Below are positions 9,374 to 17,180 of a stretch of DNA of 56,408 nt, in pieces (positions within the stretch are counted from its first letter, which is position 1; each line of letters opens with the position of its first letter). The notes beneath the pieces are model-generated. The model did no database searches. It worked only from the letters and a program-made list of their open reading frames with translations, and had not been told where the DNA came from. Origin of the DNA: CAZYXZ01 sp964651395 (GTDB lineage: Bacteria > Actinomycetota > Actinomycetes > BP-191); contig CAZYXZ010000011.1 in NCBI GenBank assembly GCA_964651395.1, positions 1 through 56,408 on the forward strand. Direction: 5' to 3'. The position numbers and the translations under genes are program-made.

Positions 9374-9406
9374 CCCGACATCCTCCCCCGCGGGGCCGAC
9401 AAGTCC

Positions 9407-10468
9407 TTACTGGCGACCGGCCATGAGGTCGATCTCGCCGACCAGGCGCTGGTCGCCCTGCCGCAGGGTGCCGTCGCTGGCCACCACCCGAAGGCAGCCG
9501 TCCAGCTCGACCGAGACGCTCCCGCCGGCCAGCAGGGCGAACCGGGTCCTCGGCTTGTCGCACTCCTGCGCCGGACCCAGGGGGTCGATCAGGTCGCGGA
9601 GGAACGCCTCCTCGGACGCGGTCCCGACGATCGCGTTGTAGAGATGCCCGACCGGGTGGCCCTCCTTGTCGAGCTCGATGCGGTAGGTGCAGACGTTGAA
9701 CGACGACGAACGCTGCGGCGGGAAGACCGAGCCCGGCCCGCCGGGCTTCGGCGTGGCCACCGACCACTCGATCACGTCCTTGTGCATGTCGGCGCAGCCG
9801 GTCTTCAGCGCTTTCGCGGTCTCGATCTGCTGGCCGCGCCGCTCCTCGGCGAGCCGCCACGGCAGGGCGTCGTGCGCCTGCATCACGTCGCGCGGGAGGT
9901 GCTGGCAGGCGTCGCGCGGGAAGCGCGGCCACCACACGGTGCCCGCCTCGTCGACCAGACCCAGGTCGGGGTCGCTGTCCAGCTGCATCGTGCAGCCGTA
10001 GTCACCAGTGGGGCGAGGCCGGTCTGGCTGCCGCAGCATCGTGACGAACGCGTCGAGGTCGGCGTCGGCGTGCCACTCCTGGTGCACGACGTAGCGACCC
10101 TCGCCGTCGACCAGCCGGTGGCTCACGCGGCACTCGATCGCGCGAACGGGGCGGAACCCTTCTGGCAACGGCCGGCGCGGTCCGTGCCGGTCGAGAGTGA
10201 CCGGGTCCTGCGGCTGCGTAGCGGAGCACGGCTCGGACGGCAGGGTCTCGCCGGGGGTGCCGGCGGGGAGCACGCTCTGGACGTCGTCGCCGGAGCGGTT
10301 GACGGCCACCGCGGTGCCGACGGCGACGAGTGCGAAGCCGGCGGCTGCGGCGACGAGTGGCTGCCAGCGCACGGAGCGCGTGGGTGCGGTGTACGGCGCC
10401 GGGCCGGGTTCGGCGGCGCGCCAGCGGTCGGCGTACTCGTGCAGGCGGGTGTCCATCTCGTCGCTCAT
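9407..10468 (-). CDS. Membrane-anchored protein following an ECF sigma factor, putative anti-sigma partner
   Basis: The product of 353 residues has a short cytoplasmic N-terminus (MSDEMDTRLHEYADRWRAAE), one transmembrane segment at about 36-56 (LVAAAAGFALVAVGTAVAV) and a long extracytoplasmic part with several cysteines, some spaced like disulfide pairs. The ATG overlaps the sigma-factor stop by 4 bp (ATGA), which strongly suggests co-translation and a regulatory partnership. A zinc-binding HxxxCxxC anti-sigma motif is not present, so any anti-sigma role rests on context and topology. The reading frame remains open upstream into the sigma gene but that extension is antisense-like in composition. 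The extracellular part is not recognised. Confidence 0.7.
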   Translation of the reverse strand: MSDEMDTRLHEYADRWRAAEPGPAPYTAPTRSVRWQPLVAAAAGFALVAVGTAVAVNRSGDDVQSVLPAGTPGETLPSEPCSATQPQDPVTLDRHGPRRPLPEGFRPVRAIECRVSHRLVDGEGRYVVHQEWHADADLDAFVTMLRQPDRPRPTGDYGCTMQLDSDPDLGLVDEAGTVWWPRFPRDACQHLPRDVMQAHDALPWRLAEERRGQQIETAKALKTGCADMHKDVIEWSVATPKPGGPGSVFPPQRSSSFNVCTYRIELDKEGHPVGHLYNAIVGTASEEAFLRDLIDPLGPAQECDKPRTRFALLAGGSVSVELDGCLRVVASDGTLRQGDQRLVGEIDLMAGRQ

Positions 10469-10926
10469 CGTTCGTCTCCCAGCACGGTGCGCAGCCGGGC
10501 GCGGGCGTCCGACAGGGTGGACTTGACGGTTCCTTCGGCGCAGCCCATGACGGCCGCGCACTCGGCGATCGGCAGGCCGACGAAGTAGTGCAGCTCGACG
10601 GCCAGCCGCTGCCGCTTCGACAGCTTGCGGATCTCGCGCTCCAGGTCGAGGTCGGCCGCCGGCGGCGGCGGGGGTGGGTCGGGCACGAGGTGCGGCCTGC
10701 GGCGGCGAGCGCGGCGGGCTTGGTCGGCGACGATGGCGAGCAACCAGCTCTGCGCCGAACCGCGCGCCTCGTCGTACGTCGACCGCTTGCGCCAGGCACG
10801 GGCCAGCGCCTCCTGGACGACGTCGTCGCGGTCGCCATCCGGGGCCAGCCGGGCGGCGAGCCGGGACATCGCGACGAGATGCGGGCGCACCCACGTCTCG
10901 AAGTCGAGCGGGGGGCTGTCCGCCAC
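10465..10926 (-). CDS. RNA polymerase ECF-type sigma-70 factor
   Basis: Sigma factor of 153 residues. Region 2 includes DDVVQEALARAWRKR (about 35-50) and region 4 includes LSKRQRLAVELHYFVGLPIAECAAVM with the recognition helix CAEGTVKSTLSDARARLR. A Pro-rich linker (PDPPPPPPAA) joins the two. The GTG at 10926 is chosen because AGGAG lies 5 bases before it, an excellent ribosome binding site; an in-frame GTG at 10950 would add 8 residues without one. The gene is divergent from the MgtC-type gene, with 63 bp between them. It probably regulates its own operon, as is usual for this group. The stimulus is unknown. Confidence 0.9.
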   Translation of the reverse strand: MADSPPLDFETWVRPHLVAMSRLAARLAPDGDRDDVVQEALARAWRKRSTYDEARGSAQSWLLAIVADQARRARRRRPHLVPDPPPPPPAADLDLEREIRKLSKRQRLAVELHYFVGLPIAECAAVMGCAEGTVKSTLSDARARLRTVLGDER

Positions 10927-10989
10927 AAGGACTCCTACGGCTGTCGTCACACCCTGTCTACGCCTGCAGCCGGCCTCCCGGTTGGGTGC

Positions 10990-11649
10990 ATGATCTCCCG
11001 CATGACCGATGTCGCCGCCTGGGAGCTGCCGCTACGCCTGGTCGCGGCCGCGCTGCTCGGCGGCTGCATCGGCTTCGAGCGTGAGTACCGCGGCCAGGCG
11101 GCCGGCTTCCGCACCCACATCCTGGTGTCGCTCGGCTCGGCGCTGTTCACGATGGTCGGCGCCTACGCCGTCGCCGGCACCGACCCGACACGCATCGCCG
11201 CGCAGGTGGTCACCGGCATCGGCTTCCTGGGCGCCGGCGCGATCGTGCAGCAGGGCGTGACGGTGCGCGGCCTGACGACGGCCGCCTCCCTCTGGGTGAC
11301 GGCGGCGATCGGGATGGCCGTCGGCCTCGGCTACTGGTACGGCGCCCTCGTCGCCGTCGCGACCGCGATCCTCACGCTGTTCGGCCTCAAGCTGCTGCAG
11401 GAGTCGCTGTTCGCCGGCTCGCCCGGCCACCAGCAGCTGCTGATCGAGACGACGAGCGCGCTGCAGATCGGCGCGGTGAACACGACCCTCGGCTCGCGCG
11501 GCGCGCGGCTGATCGCGCTGTCCGTCGTACCGGACTCGGCGAAGGACCAGTTCGTCGTCATCTTCCGGACACCACGCGGCGTGCGCGTCGAGGACGTCGC
11601 CGCCGACCTCGTCACCGTGGAGGGCATCACCCACGTCGAGCGCATGTAG
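10990..11649 (+). CDS. MgtC/SapB-family membrane protein
   Basis: Inner-membrane protein of about 219 residues. The family signature appears early: LLGGCIGFEREYRGQAAGFRTH (split here as LLGGCIGFERE and AGFRTHILVSLGSALF). Five hydrophobic helices fill the first ~135 residues, with GIGFLGAGAIVQQG and VRGLTTAASLWVTAAIGMAVG conserved in MgtC. A soluble ACT-like C-terminal domain follows (ETTSALQIGAVNTTL to EGITHVERM). MgtC proteins are tied to survival in low Mg2+ and to ATP synthase control in pathogens; here the role is unknown. Start is either 10990 or the ATG at 11002; neither has a clear ribosome binding site. Confidence 0.85.
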   Translation: MISRMTDVAAWELPLRLVAAALLGGCIGFEREYRGQAAGFRTHILVSLGSALFTMVGAYAVAGTDPTRIAAQVVTGIGFLGAGAIVQQGVTVRGLTTAASLWVTAAIGMAVGLGYWYGALVAVATAILTLFGLKLLQESLFAGSPGHQQLLIETTSALQIGAVNTTLGSRGARLIALSVVPDSAKDQFVVIFRTPRGVRVEDVAADLVTVEGITHVERM

Positions 11650-11653
11650 CCCT

Positions 11654-11697
11654 GTTGAGGTGGGAGTTTCAGCGGCTGCTGAAACTCCCACCTCAAC
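11654..11697. repeat. Perfect 20-bp inverted repeat (hairpin, 4-base loop)
   Basis: Left arm 11654-11673 and right arm 11678-11697 are exact reverse complements, separated by GGCT. It begins 5 bp after the stop of the MgtC-type gene. No T-run follows (the next bases are GGTTGAAAAATTG), so it is not a textbook Rho-independent terminator, although actinobacterial hairpins often end transcription without one. The perfection and GAGGTGGGAG core suggest a dispersed genomic repeat or a strong mRNA-end stabiliser. Confidence 0.8.
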
Positions 11698-11802
11698 GGT
11701 TGAAAAATTGTGGGTAACAACGGTGTAACCATGGCCGGCGAGCACAGGTCCAACGGGGTGTACGGCGGAAACACCGTCGACGTCTGCCTCTAGGAGGCAC
11801 CT

Positions 11803-12138
11803 GTGTACGCGTTCGTCATCCTGGTCGGCCTCGGCCTCGGCCTCGGCGTGGCAATGGGCGTTCTGGACGAGCTCGTGCCCGTCAAGACCCCCAAGGCTCT
11901 CACTCGCACGGTTGGCGCCCTCATCGGCGTCGGCATCGCGTGGGGCCTCGACTACTCGGTCTTCGCGGCCTTCGGCCAGGAGCTCCGGGCGCACTGGATG
12001 CACTACGTCGCCACCGGCATCGTGCTCGTCGGCTTCGCCGACGTCTGCCGCGAGTTCGCCGGCTGGGTCGGTGGGCTCCAGCGCAAGGCCAACGACGAGG
12101 CGGCTGCTATCGAGTCGCGCATCCCGCGCGCCGCGTAG
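11803..12138 (+). CDS. Small membrane protein of unknown function
   Basis: The product of 111 residues starts with GTG 5-6 bases after a strong TAGGAGG ribosome binding site. The first ~22 residues are a glycine-rich membrane helix (YAFVILVGLGLGLGVAMGVL); further hydrophobic stretches lie at about 37-60 and 68-85, so two to three membrane segments are likely. The C-terminus is charged and cytoplasmic in character (QRKANDEAAAIESR). No family recognised. A GC-rich terminator follows directly. The upstream interval 11698-11802 is relatively AT-rich (GTTGAAAAATTGTGGGTAAC) and presumably contains the promoter. Confidence 0.7.
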   Translation: MYAFVILVGLGLGLGVAMGVLDELVPVKTPKALTRTVGALIGVGIAWGLDYSVFAAFGQELRAHWMHYVATGIVLVGFADVCREFAGWVGGLQRKANDEAAAIESRIPRAA

Positions 12139-12153
12139 CCACCCGATCGCGCC

Positions 12154-12183
12154 GAAGCCCCCGGAGAGCACTCCGGGGGCTTC
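12154..12183 (+). terminator. Rho-independent-like terminator hairpin
   Basis: Perfect 13-bp stem GAAGCCCCCGGAG / CTCCGGGGGCTTC around the loop AGCA, 15 bp after the stop of the small membrane-protein gene. Only a weak T-rich tail (TTCGTGCTGT) follows, typical of high-GC actinobacterial terminators. Confidence 0.8.
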
Positions 12184-12207
12184 GTGCTGTCTGCCTATGC
12201 TGCACCG

Positions 12208-12405
12208 ATGCGGCTGACCACCTTCTGGGAGCGGATGACGGAGCAGTTCGGCCCGGCGTACGCCGAGTCGCTGGCCCGTGACCTGGTCCTCGCCCAGCTC
12301 GGCGGCCGCACCGCCAACGAGGCCCTCGAGGCCGGCGATCCGATCGTGGAGGTCTGGCTGGCGGTCTGCGAGGCGATGAACGTGCCCGTCCCCTTGCGTC
12401 ATTGA
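12208..12405 (+). CDS. DUF3046 family protein
   Basis: Short cytoplasmic protein of 65 residues beginning MRLTTFWERMTEQFGPAYAE, followed by LARDLVLAQLGGRTANEALEAG and VWLAVCEAM. This pattern is characteristic of DUF3046, an uncharacterised actinobacterial family whose gene normally lies immediately upstream of recA. The ATG at 12208 gives the family's usual N-terminus; the frame also extends eight codons upstream into the terminator region. In this window recA does not follow. Function unknown. Confidence 0.85.
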   Translation: MRLTTFWERMTEQFGPAYAESLARDLVLAQLGGRTANEALEAGDPIVEVWLAVCEAMNVPVPLRH

Positions 12406-12430
12406 GGTAGATTGTCCAGAGGCTTAACTA
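12402..12430 (+). promoter_or_regulatory. Candidate promoter with TTAACTAA-type operator, catabolic operon 1
   Basis: A -35-like TTGAGG (12402-12407), a 17-bp spacer and a -10-like TAACTA (12425-12430) lie 20 bp before the FAH-family start. The -10 lies within CTTAACTAACC, whose reverse complement GGTTAGTTAAG shares GGTTAGTTAA with the element at 54331-54340. The element may be a promoter overlapped by an operator for a shared regulator. Inference from sequence similarity only. Confidence 0.45.
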
Positions 12431-12449
12431 ACCGGGGAGGGTCGTACGC

Positions 12450-13304
12450 GTGCGCATCGCCAGGGTCACGGACGGCAAGGGGCAGAGCACGATCGCGCGG
12501 GTCGAGGACGACCACGTCGTCCCGTTGCTCGAGGCACCGGACGGCCTCGGCCGCGACGCGCTCCGCGACGCGCTGGCCGCCGGCTCCCTCGCCGACCTCG
12601 CGGCGCGCCCGGCCCTCGGTGACGCCATCCCGCTGGCCGAGGTCACCCTCCGCGCCCCACTCACCGCGCCGCAGAAGATCCTGGCCATCGGCCTGAACTA
12701 CGCCGACCACGCCCGCGAGTCCGGCATGGAGCCGCCCAAGGCGCCGGTCACCTTCACGAAGTTCCCGAACTCGATCATCGGGCCGGGCGAGGCCATCCGC
12801 TACCGCACCGCCGACTCGGCCGAGGTCGACTACGAGGTCGAGCTGGCCGCTGTCATCGGCCGCCGCGCCCGCGACGTCAGCGAGGCCGACGCGCTGGGCT
12901 ACCTGGCCGGCTACACGGTCTGCAACGACGTGTCGGCCCGCGACGCGCAGTTCGCCGACGGCCAGTGGGTTCGCGGCAAGAGCTTCGACACGTTCTGCCC
13001 GCTCGGCCCGTGGCTGGTCCCGGCCGACGAGGTGCCCGACCCGCAGTCGCTCGGCATCCGCTGCCGGGTCAACGGCGTCGCGCTCCAGGACAGCACGACC
13101 AAGGAGATGATCTTCGGTGTGGCCGAGCTGGTCAGCTACTTGTCGCGCTTCCTGACCCTCGAGCCCGGCGACATCATCGCGACCGGTACGCCTTTCGGTG
13201 TCGGCTTCGCGCGAACCCCACCCGTCTACCTGCTCGACGGGGACGTCGTCGAGTGCGAGGTCGACGGCATCGGCACCCTCACCAACCCCGTCGTCGCCTC
13301 GTAG
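12450..13304 (+). CDS. Fumarylacetoacetate hydrolase (FAH) family protein, probable diketo-deoxy sugar acid hydrolase
   Basis: Cytoplasmic C-C hydrolase of 284 residues. The FAH core starts at about 75 with ILAIGLNYADHARESG (His87). The metal-binding pair E129/E131 is in DYEVELAAVIG, and the downstream CNDVSARDAQ and GTPFGVGFARTP segments are typical. Relatives cleave acylpyruvates. With the SDR at 18466 and sugar-acid dehydratases nearby, the likely role is hydrolysis of a 2,4-diketo-3-deoxy sugar acid, as in non-phosphorylative L-fucose or L-rhamnose catabolism. Start is GTG with GGGGAGG upstream. First gene of a long plus-strand series; the CocE gene follows after 3 bp. Substrate assignment is inference. 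Confidence 0.85.
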   Translation: MRIARVTDGKGQSTIARVEDDHVVPLLEAPDGLGRDALRDALAAGSLADLAARPALGDAIPLAEVTLRAPLTAPQKILAIGLNYADHARESGMEPPKAPVTFTKFPNSIIGPGEAIRYRTADSAEVDYEVELAAVIGRRARDVSEADALGYLAGYTVCNDVSARDAQFADGQWVRGKSFDTFCPLGPWLVPADEVPDPQSLGIRCRVNGVALQDSTTKEMIFGVAELVSYLSRFLTLEPGDIIATGTPFGVGFARTPPVYLLDGDVVECEVDGIGTLTNPVVAS

Positions 13305-13307
13305 CGC

Positions 13308-14903
13308 ATGCCGAAGACGGTCCGCTCGCCGAGAGTCCTCTCTGACGAGGTCATGGTCACGATGCGCGACGGCGTACGGCTGTCGACGGACGTGGTGGTG
13401 CCGGACGACGGCGAGCAGCACCCGGTGATGCTGGTGCGCACCTGCTACGGGAAGATGGGCGGGCGAAGCTACTACGACGCGATCGGCCTCGCGCGCAACG
13501 GCTGGGTGTACGTCGGCCAGGACACCCGCGGCCGGCTCGCCTCCGAGGGTGAGTTCCGGCCTTTCGTCGACGACGTCGCCGACGGCCGCGACACCGTCGA
13601 CTGGTGCGCGAAGCAGCCCTGGTCCAACGGTGTCGTCGCGATGATGGGCGCGTCGTACGTCGGCTCGACGGTCTGGACCGCGGCGCTCGGCGGGTCGAAG
13701 GCGCTGAAGGCGATCAGCCCGATGGTCGCCTCGCCGGACATCCGCGACAGCTGGCTCTGGGACGGCGGCACGTTCCAGCACAGCTTCGGCAGCACGTGGG
13801 GCTTCAACATGGCGATGACCGACCCGGCCACGCCGGCCAAGGACAAGCGGCTGATCGAGAAGCTCACCTCGGACTGGCCGGCCTTCTTCACGCGGCCGTT
13901 CCCCGACCCCGACATGCTGCGGCTCAACCCGTGGTACGCGAAGTGGATCGACTACGCCGACCATGACTACTGGCGCTCCATCGACGCGCGCCGCGGGATG
14001 CGCAGAATGGACGTCGCCGGGTTCCACATCGGCGGTTGGTACGACGGGTTCGTCGAGGGCACCATCGAGGGCTACACCGGGCTCCGCGCGAAGGCACCCA
14101 CGGAGTACGCCAGGGAGAGCCAGCGGCTGATCATCGGCCCGTGGGCGCACGGCACGACCTGGGTGCCGGTCCTCCCGCAGGTCGACTACGGGATGCGGGC
14201 CGCCGGCGTGAAGTACCTCATCGAGATGAGCGCCCACCTCCGCAACGGTGTGGAGCGCAAGCCGACCAACCGCGGCGCGAGCGTCTTCCTCATGGGCCGC
14301 AACACGTGGCTCGAGCTGCCCGACTGGCCGCCGCCGTCGGAGCCGACGCGGCTGTTCCTCGACGACGGCCGGCTCGACTGGCAGTCCGGCGCCGCCGGGG
14401 CCGACTCGTGGCGGCACGACCCGGCCACCCCGGTGCCGACGCGCGGCGGGCGCGCCCTGCTGGCCGGCGTACCCATGCCCGGCCCCGAGGACCAGCGCGC
14501 GCTCGACGGCCGACCCGACGTCGTCAGCTACACGGGCGAGAGGCTCACGCGCGACCTCACGATCGTCGGCCTGGTCACCGCCGACATCGTCCTGACCTCC
14601 TCCGCGCCGCGCACCGACCTGCACGTCCGGCTCATCGACGTCCACCCGGACGGGCGCGCGCTGAGCGTCCTCGACGGGGTACAGCGCGTCGACGTCACCC
14701 CCGGCCGCGCGACCACGGTGAAGGTCACGCTCGGCTCGACCGCGATGACCTTCCTGCGCGGCCACCGGCTCCGGGTCGACATCGCTTCGTCGAGCTGGCC
14801 GCGGTGCGACCTCATGCCGGCCGCCGACCAGACCGTGCACCGCGGCGGTCGTCGGCCCTCGTTCCTCACGCTGCCCGTTATGTTGGACAGGAGAGTTCAC
14901 TGA
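13308..14903 (+). CDS. CocE/NonD-family serine hydrolase (X-Pro dipeptidyl-peptidase-like)
   Basis: Alpha/beta hydrolase of 531 residues with the S15/CocE architecture. The N-terminal part has VTMRDGVRLSTDVVVP and the oxyanion region VRTCYGK; the nucleophile is Ser116 in GASYVG. A C-terminal jelly-roll domain contains VHPDGRALSVLDG, DVTPGRATTVKV, STAMTFLRGHRLRVDIASS and a final HRGG. Characterised relatives hydrolyse cocaine esters or N-terminal dipeptides. No signal peptide, so cytoplasmic. In this setting an esterase removing acyl groups from a glycoside or glycan is plausible. A second, related copy lies at 39476. Starts 3 bp after the FAH gene. Confidence 0.88.
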   Translation: MPKTVRSPRVLSDEVMVTMRDGVRLSTDVVVPDDGEQHPVMLVRTCYGKMGGRSYYDAIGLARNGWVYVGQDTRGRLASEGEFRPFVDDVADGRDTVDWCAKQPWSNGVVAMMGASYVGSTVWTAALGGSKALKAISPMVASPDIRDSWLWDGGTFQHSFGSTWGFNMAMTDPATPAKDKRLIEKLTSDWPAFFTRPFPDPDMLRLNPWYAKWIDYADHDYWRSIDARRGMRRMDVAGFHIGGWYDGFVEGTIEGYTGLRAKAPTEYARESQRLIIGPWAHGTTWVPVLPQVDYGMRAAGVKYLIEMSAHLRNGVERKPTNRGASVFLMGRNTWLELPDWPPPSEPTRLFLDDGRLDWQSGAAGADSWRHDPATPVPTRGGRALLAGVPMPGPEDQRALDGRPDVVSYTGERLTRDLTIVGLVTADIVLTSSAPRTDLHVRLIDVHPDGRALSVLDGVQRVDVTPGRATTVKVTLGSTAMTFLRGHRLRVDIASSSWPRCDLMPAADQTVHRGGRRPSFLTLPVMLDRRVH

Positions 14904-14953
14904 CTGGGGCGGGTACGGGCGGCCGCGCGGCCCGGCTGGCGAGAGGACACACC

Positions 14954-16195
14954 ATGGCTCGGCAGCAGTCGAAGACGTCCGGAGCCGACCACAACGTCAT
15001 GCGCGAGCTCAACCGCTCGCTCGTCCTCGACCTCCTCAAGCAGAAGAGCCCGATCTCCCGCGCGGCGATCGCGAAGGCGACCGCGCTCGCCAAGCCGACC
15101 GTCTCCGCGATCGTCGACGACCTGCTCACCGAGGGCCTGGTCCGCGAGATCGGCGTCGGCCAGACGACGACCGGCGGCGGCCGTCCACCCATCCTGCTCG
15201 AGTTCAACGCCCGGTCGCAGTACGTCGCCGGCGTGCACATCGGCGTACGGCGGACCACGATCGTCGTCGCCGACGCGCGCGGACAGGAGGTCGGCCGGCA
15301 CCAGACGCCGACGCCGAAGGCCAAGCCCGCTGACCAGCTGAAGAAGGTCGCGGCGACCATCAAGGACACGATGAAGAAGGTCGGCGCCCCGCGCGACCGG
15401 CTGGCCGCGATCGGCGTCGTCGTCCCCGGCCTCACCGACTTCGACGCCGGCGTCTGCCTCCTCGCCCCGAACCTCGGGTGGAGGGACGTCCCGGTGCGCG
15501 ACCTGCTCGGACAGTCCATCGATGTGCCGATCTTCGTGCACAACACCATGCACGCCGTGGTCGTCGCGGAGAGCGTCGAGGGTGCCGGCCAGGGCGAGAC
15601 CGAGATCGCGATGCTCTACGTCGGCTCGGGCGTCGGGGCCAGCATGATGATCGAGGGCCGGCTCTACCACGGCATCGGCGGCATCGCGGGAGAGATCGGC
15701 CACTGCGCGGTCAAGGGCGCCACTGAGCGCTGCAACTGCGGAAAGGTCGGCTGTCTCGAGACCGTCGCGTCCGGCCCGGCGATCGCGCGGGCTGCTCAGC
15801 ATGCTGTCGACGCGGGCCGCAAGTCGCTGCTGTCGGGCGGGAAGCGGAGCGGCAACGGCATCGGTGCTGAGGACGTCGCCGAGGCGGCGGCCAAGGGCGA
15901 CCGGCTGGCGCTCGACGTGCTCGAGAACGCCGGTCGCGAGCTGGGGATCGCCGCGTCGTGGCTGATCAACCTGTTCAACCCCGCGGTGCTCATCATCGGT
16001 GGAGGTCTCGTGGACGCCGGCGAGCCGTTCCTGCGACCGCTGCGCCAGGCCGCGAAGGAGAACGCGCTGCCGCAGGCGGCGGAGCGCGTCGACATCCGGG
16101 TGTCGACGCTCGGGCAGGATCTCGAGGTCCGGGGGGCCGTGCTGCTCGCGTTGCAGTACGCGGAGACCTACTACCGTGTCATCTTCCAGGGCTGA
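14954..16195 (+). CDS. ROK-family transcriptional regulator
   Basis: The protein of 413 residues has an N-terminal winged helix-turn-helix (about 15-80: LNRSLVLDLLKQ, SRAAIAKATALAKPTVSAIV) and a C-terminal ROK sugar-binding domain. The zinc motif CNCGKVGC-LE is at about 260-269, with GGIAGEIGH before it. The catalytic Asp of ROK kinases is missing: the usual N-D reads HNT at about 196-198, so this is a regulator and not a kinase. It is the only sugar-type repressor in the island and the best candidate for the TTAGTT-containing sites seen before several genes. The start ATG lies 50 bp past the CocE stop; the preceding frame is antisense-like. Confidence 0.92.
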   Translation: MARQQSKTSGADHNVMRELNRSLVLDLLKQKSPISRAAIAKATALAKPTVSAIVDDLLTEGLVREIGVGQTTTGGGRPPILLEFNARSQYVAGVHIGVRRTTIVVADARGQEVGRHQTPTPKAKPADQLKKVAATIKDTMKKVGAPRDRLAAIGVVVPGLTDFDAGVCLLAPNLGWRDVPVRDLLGQSIDVPIFVHNTMHAVVVAESVEGAGQGETEIAMLYVGSGVGASMMIEGRLYHGIGGIAGEIGHCAVKGATERCNCGKVGCLETVASGPAIARAAQHAVDAGRKSLLSGGKRSGNGIGAEDVAEAAAKGDRLALDVLENAGRELGIAASWLINLFNPAVLIIGGGLVDAGEPFLRPLRQAAKENALPQAAERVDIRVSTLGQDLEVRGAVLLALQYAETYYRVIFQG

Positions 16196-17180
16196 CCAGG
16201 CCGCGCTGCTCTCGGAAGAGTCAGTCGCGGGCTATCTGGTCCAACGGGGAGTGCTCCCGCCCGACAGCGACCCTGTGGTCCGTTCGCTCGGCGGTGGCGT
16301 GTCCAACATCGTCCTGGCCGTCGACGGCCGGTACGTCGTCAAGCAGTCGCTGCCGCAGCTGCGGGTCGAGAGCGAGTGGCTGGCCAAGCGCGAGCGGGCG
16401 ATCACCGAGGCGCGGGCGCTGACCTACGCGCACCGGATCTCGCCGGACGCCGTCCCCGCGGTGCTCGACGTCGACGAGGAGCGGTGCGCCCTGACCATCG
16501 CGGCGGCCCCGTCGGCCTGGCGGTGCTGGAAGGACGACCTCCTGGACGGTCACGCCGACGCGGACGTGGGCGCACGGCTGGGATCGCTGCTGGGCCGCTG
16601 GCACTTCGCGTCCAGTGTCGACGAGGGGCTGGCCGCCGCCTTCGGCGACCACGAGGCGTTCGACCAGCTGCGCGTCGACCCGTACTTCCGCACGCTCGCC
16701 GAGCGGCAGCCGGACCACGCGAGCGCCGTTCACGCGGTGGTCGAGGCGATGCTGGCCCGCCGGGTGGCGCTCGTGCACGGCGACTTCTCGCCCAAGAACG
16801 TGATGGTCGGCCCGCACCCCGACCAGGTCTGGGTCATCGACTTCGAGGTCGCGCACCACGGCGACCCGGCCTTCGACCAGGCGTTCCTGCTCACCCACCT
16901 GCTGCTCAAGTCGATCCACGTCCCGGTCGCCCGAGAGCACTACCGCGCCGTCGCCACGGCGTTCCTCGCGGCGTACGACGCCGTCGCGCCCGCCGGGCTG
17001 ACCGGTCCGGTGGGCCACGTGTGGGCGCTCACCGGCGCGCTCCTGCTCGCGCGGGTGCACGGCAAGTCGCCGGCCGAGTACCTCACCGAGGCGGGACGCG
17101 AAGCCGCGACCCGCGCCGGGGCCATGCTGCTGCACCACCCGCCGGCGGCCGTCGACGACGCCTGGCAGGCGCTGCGATGA
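16176..17180 (+). CDS. APH-fold phosphotransferase (small-molecule kinase)
   Basis: Kinase of 334 residues with the aminoglycoside-phosphotransferase/choline-kinase fold. A glycine-rich SLGGGVSN loop is at about 38-44, a candidate ATP lysine at K56, the catalytic loop HGDFSPKN at 201-208 and the metal motif IDFE at 221-224. GTG at 16176 overlaps the ROK stop by 20 bp, so the two are co-translated. The next gene, an enolase-like protein, overlaps by 4 bp. The acceptor is unknown. The location suggests phosphorylation of a sugar or hydroxy acid, conceivably glycerate, rather than antibiotic resistance. The start is the most upstream codon compatible with a protein-like N-terminus. Confidence 0.8.
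   Translation: MSSSRADQAALLSEESVAGYLVQRGVLPPDSDPVVRSLGGGVSNIVLAVDGRYVVKQSLPQLRVESEWLAKRERAITEARALTYAHRISPDAVPAVLDVDEERCALTIAAAPSAWRCWKDDLLDGHADADVGARLGSLLGRWHFASSVDEGLAAAFGDHEAFDQLRVDPYFRTLAERQPDHASAVHAVVEAMLARRVALVHGDFSPKNVMVGPHPDQVWVIDFEVAHHGDPAFDQAFLLTHLLLKSIHVPVAREHYRAVATAFLAAYDAVAPAGLTGPVGHVWALTGALLLARVHGKSPAEYLTEAGREAATRAGAMLLHHPPAAVDDAWQALR

Noticed and set aside
10330..10989. Upstream extension of the MgtC-type open frame
   Set aside because: It is antisense to the sigma factor and its partner and lacks membrane segments; MgtC homology starts only after 10990.
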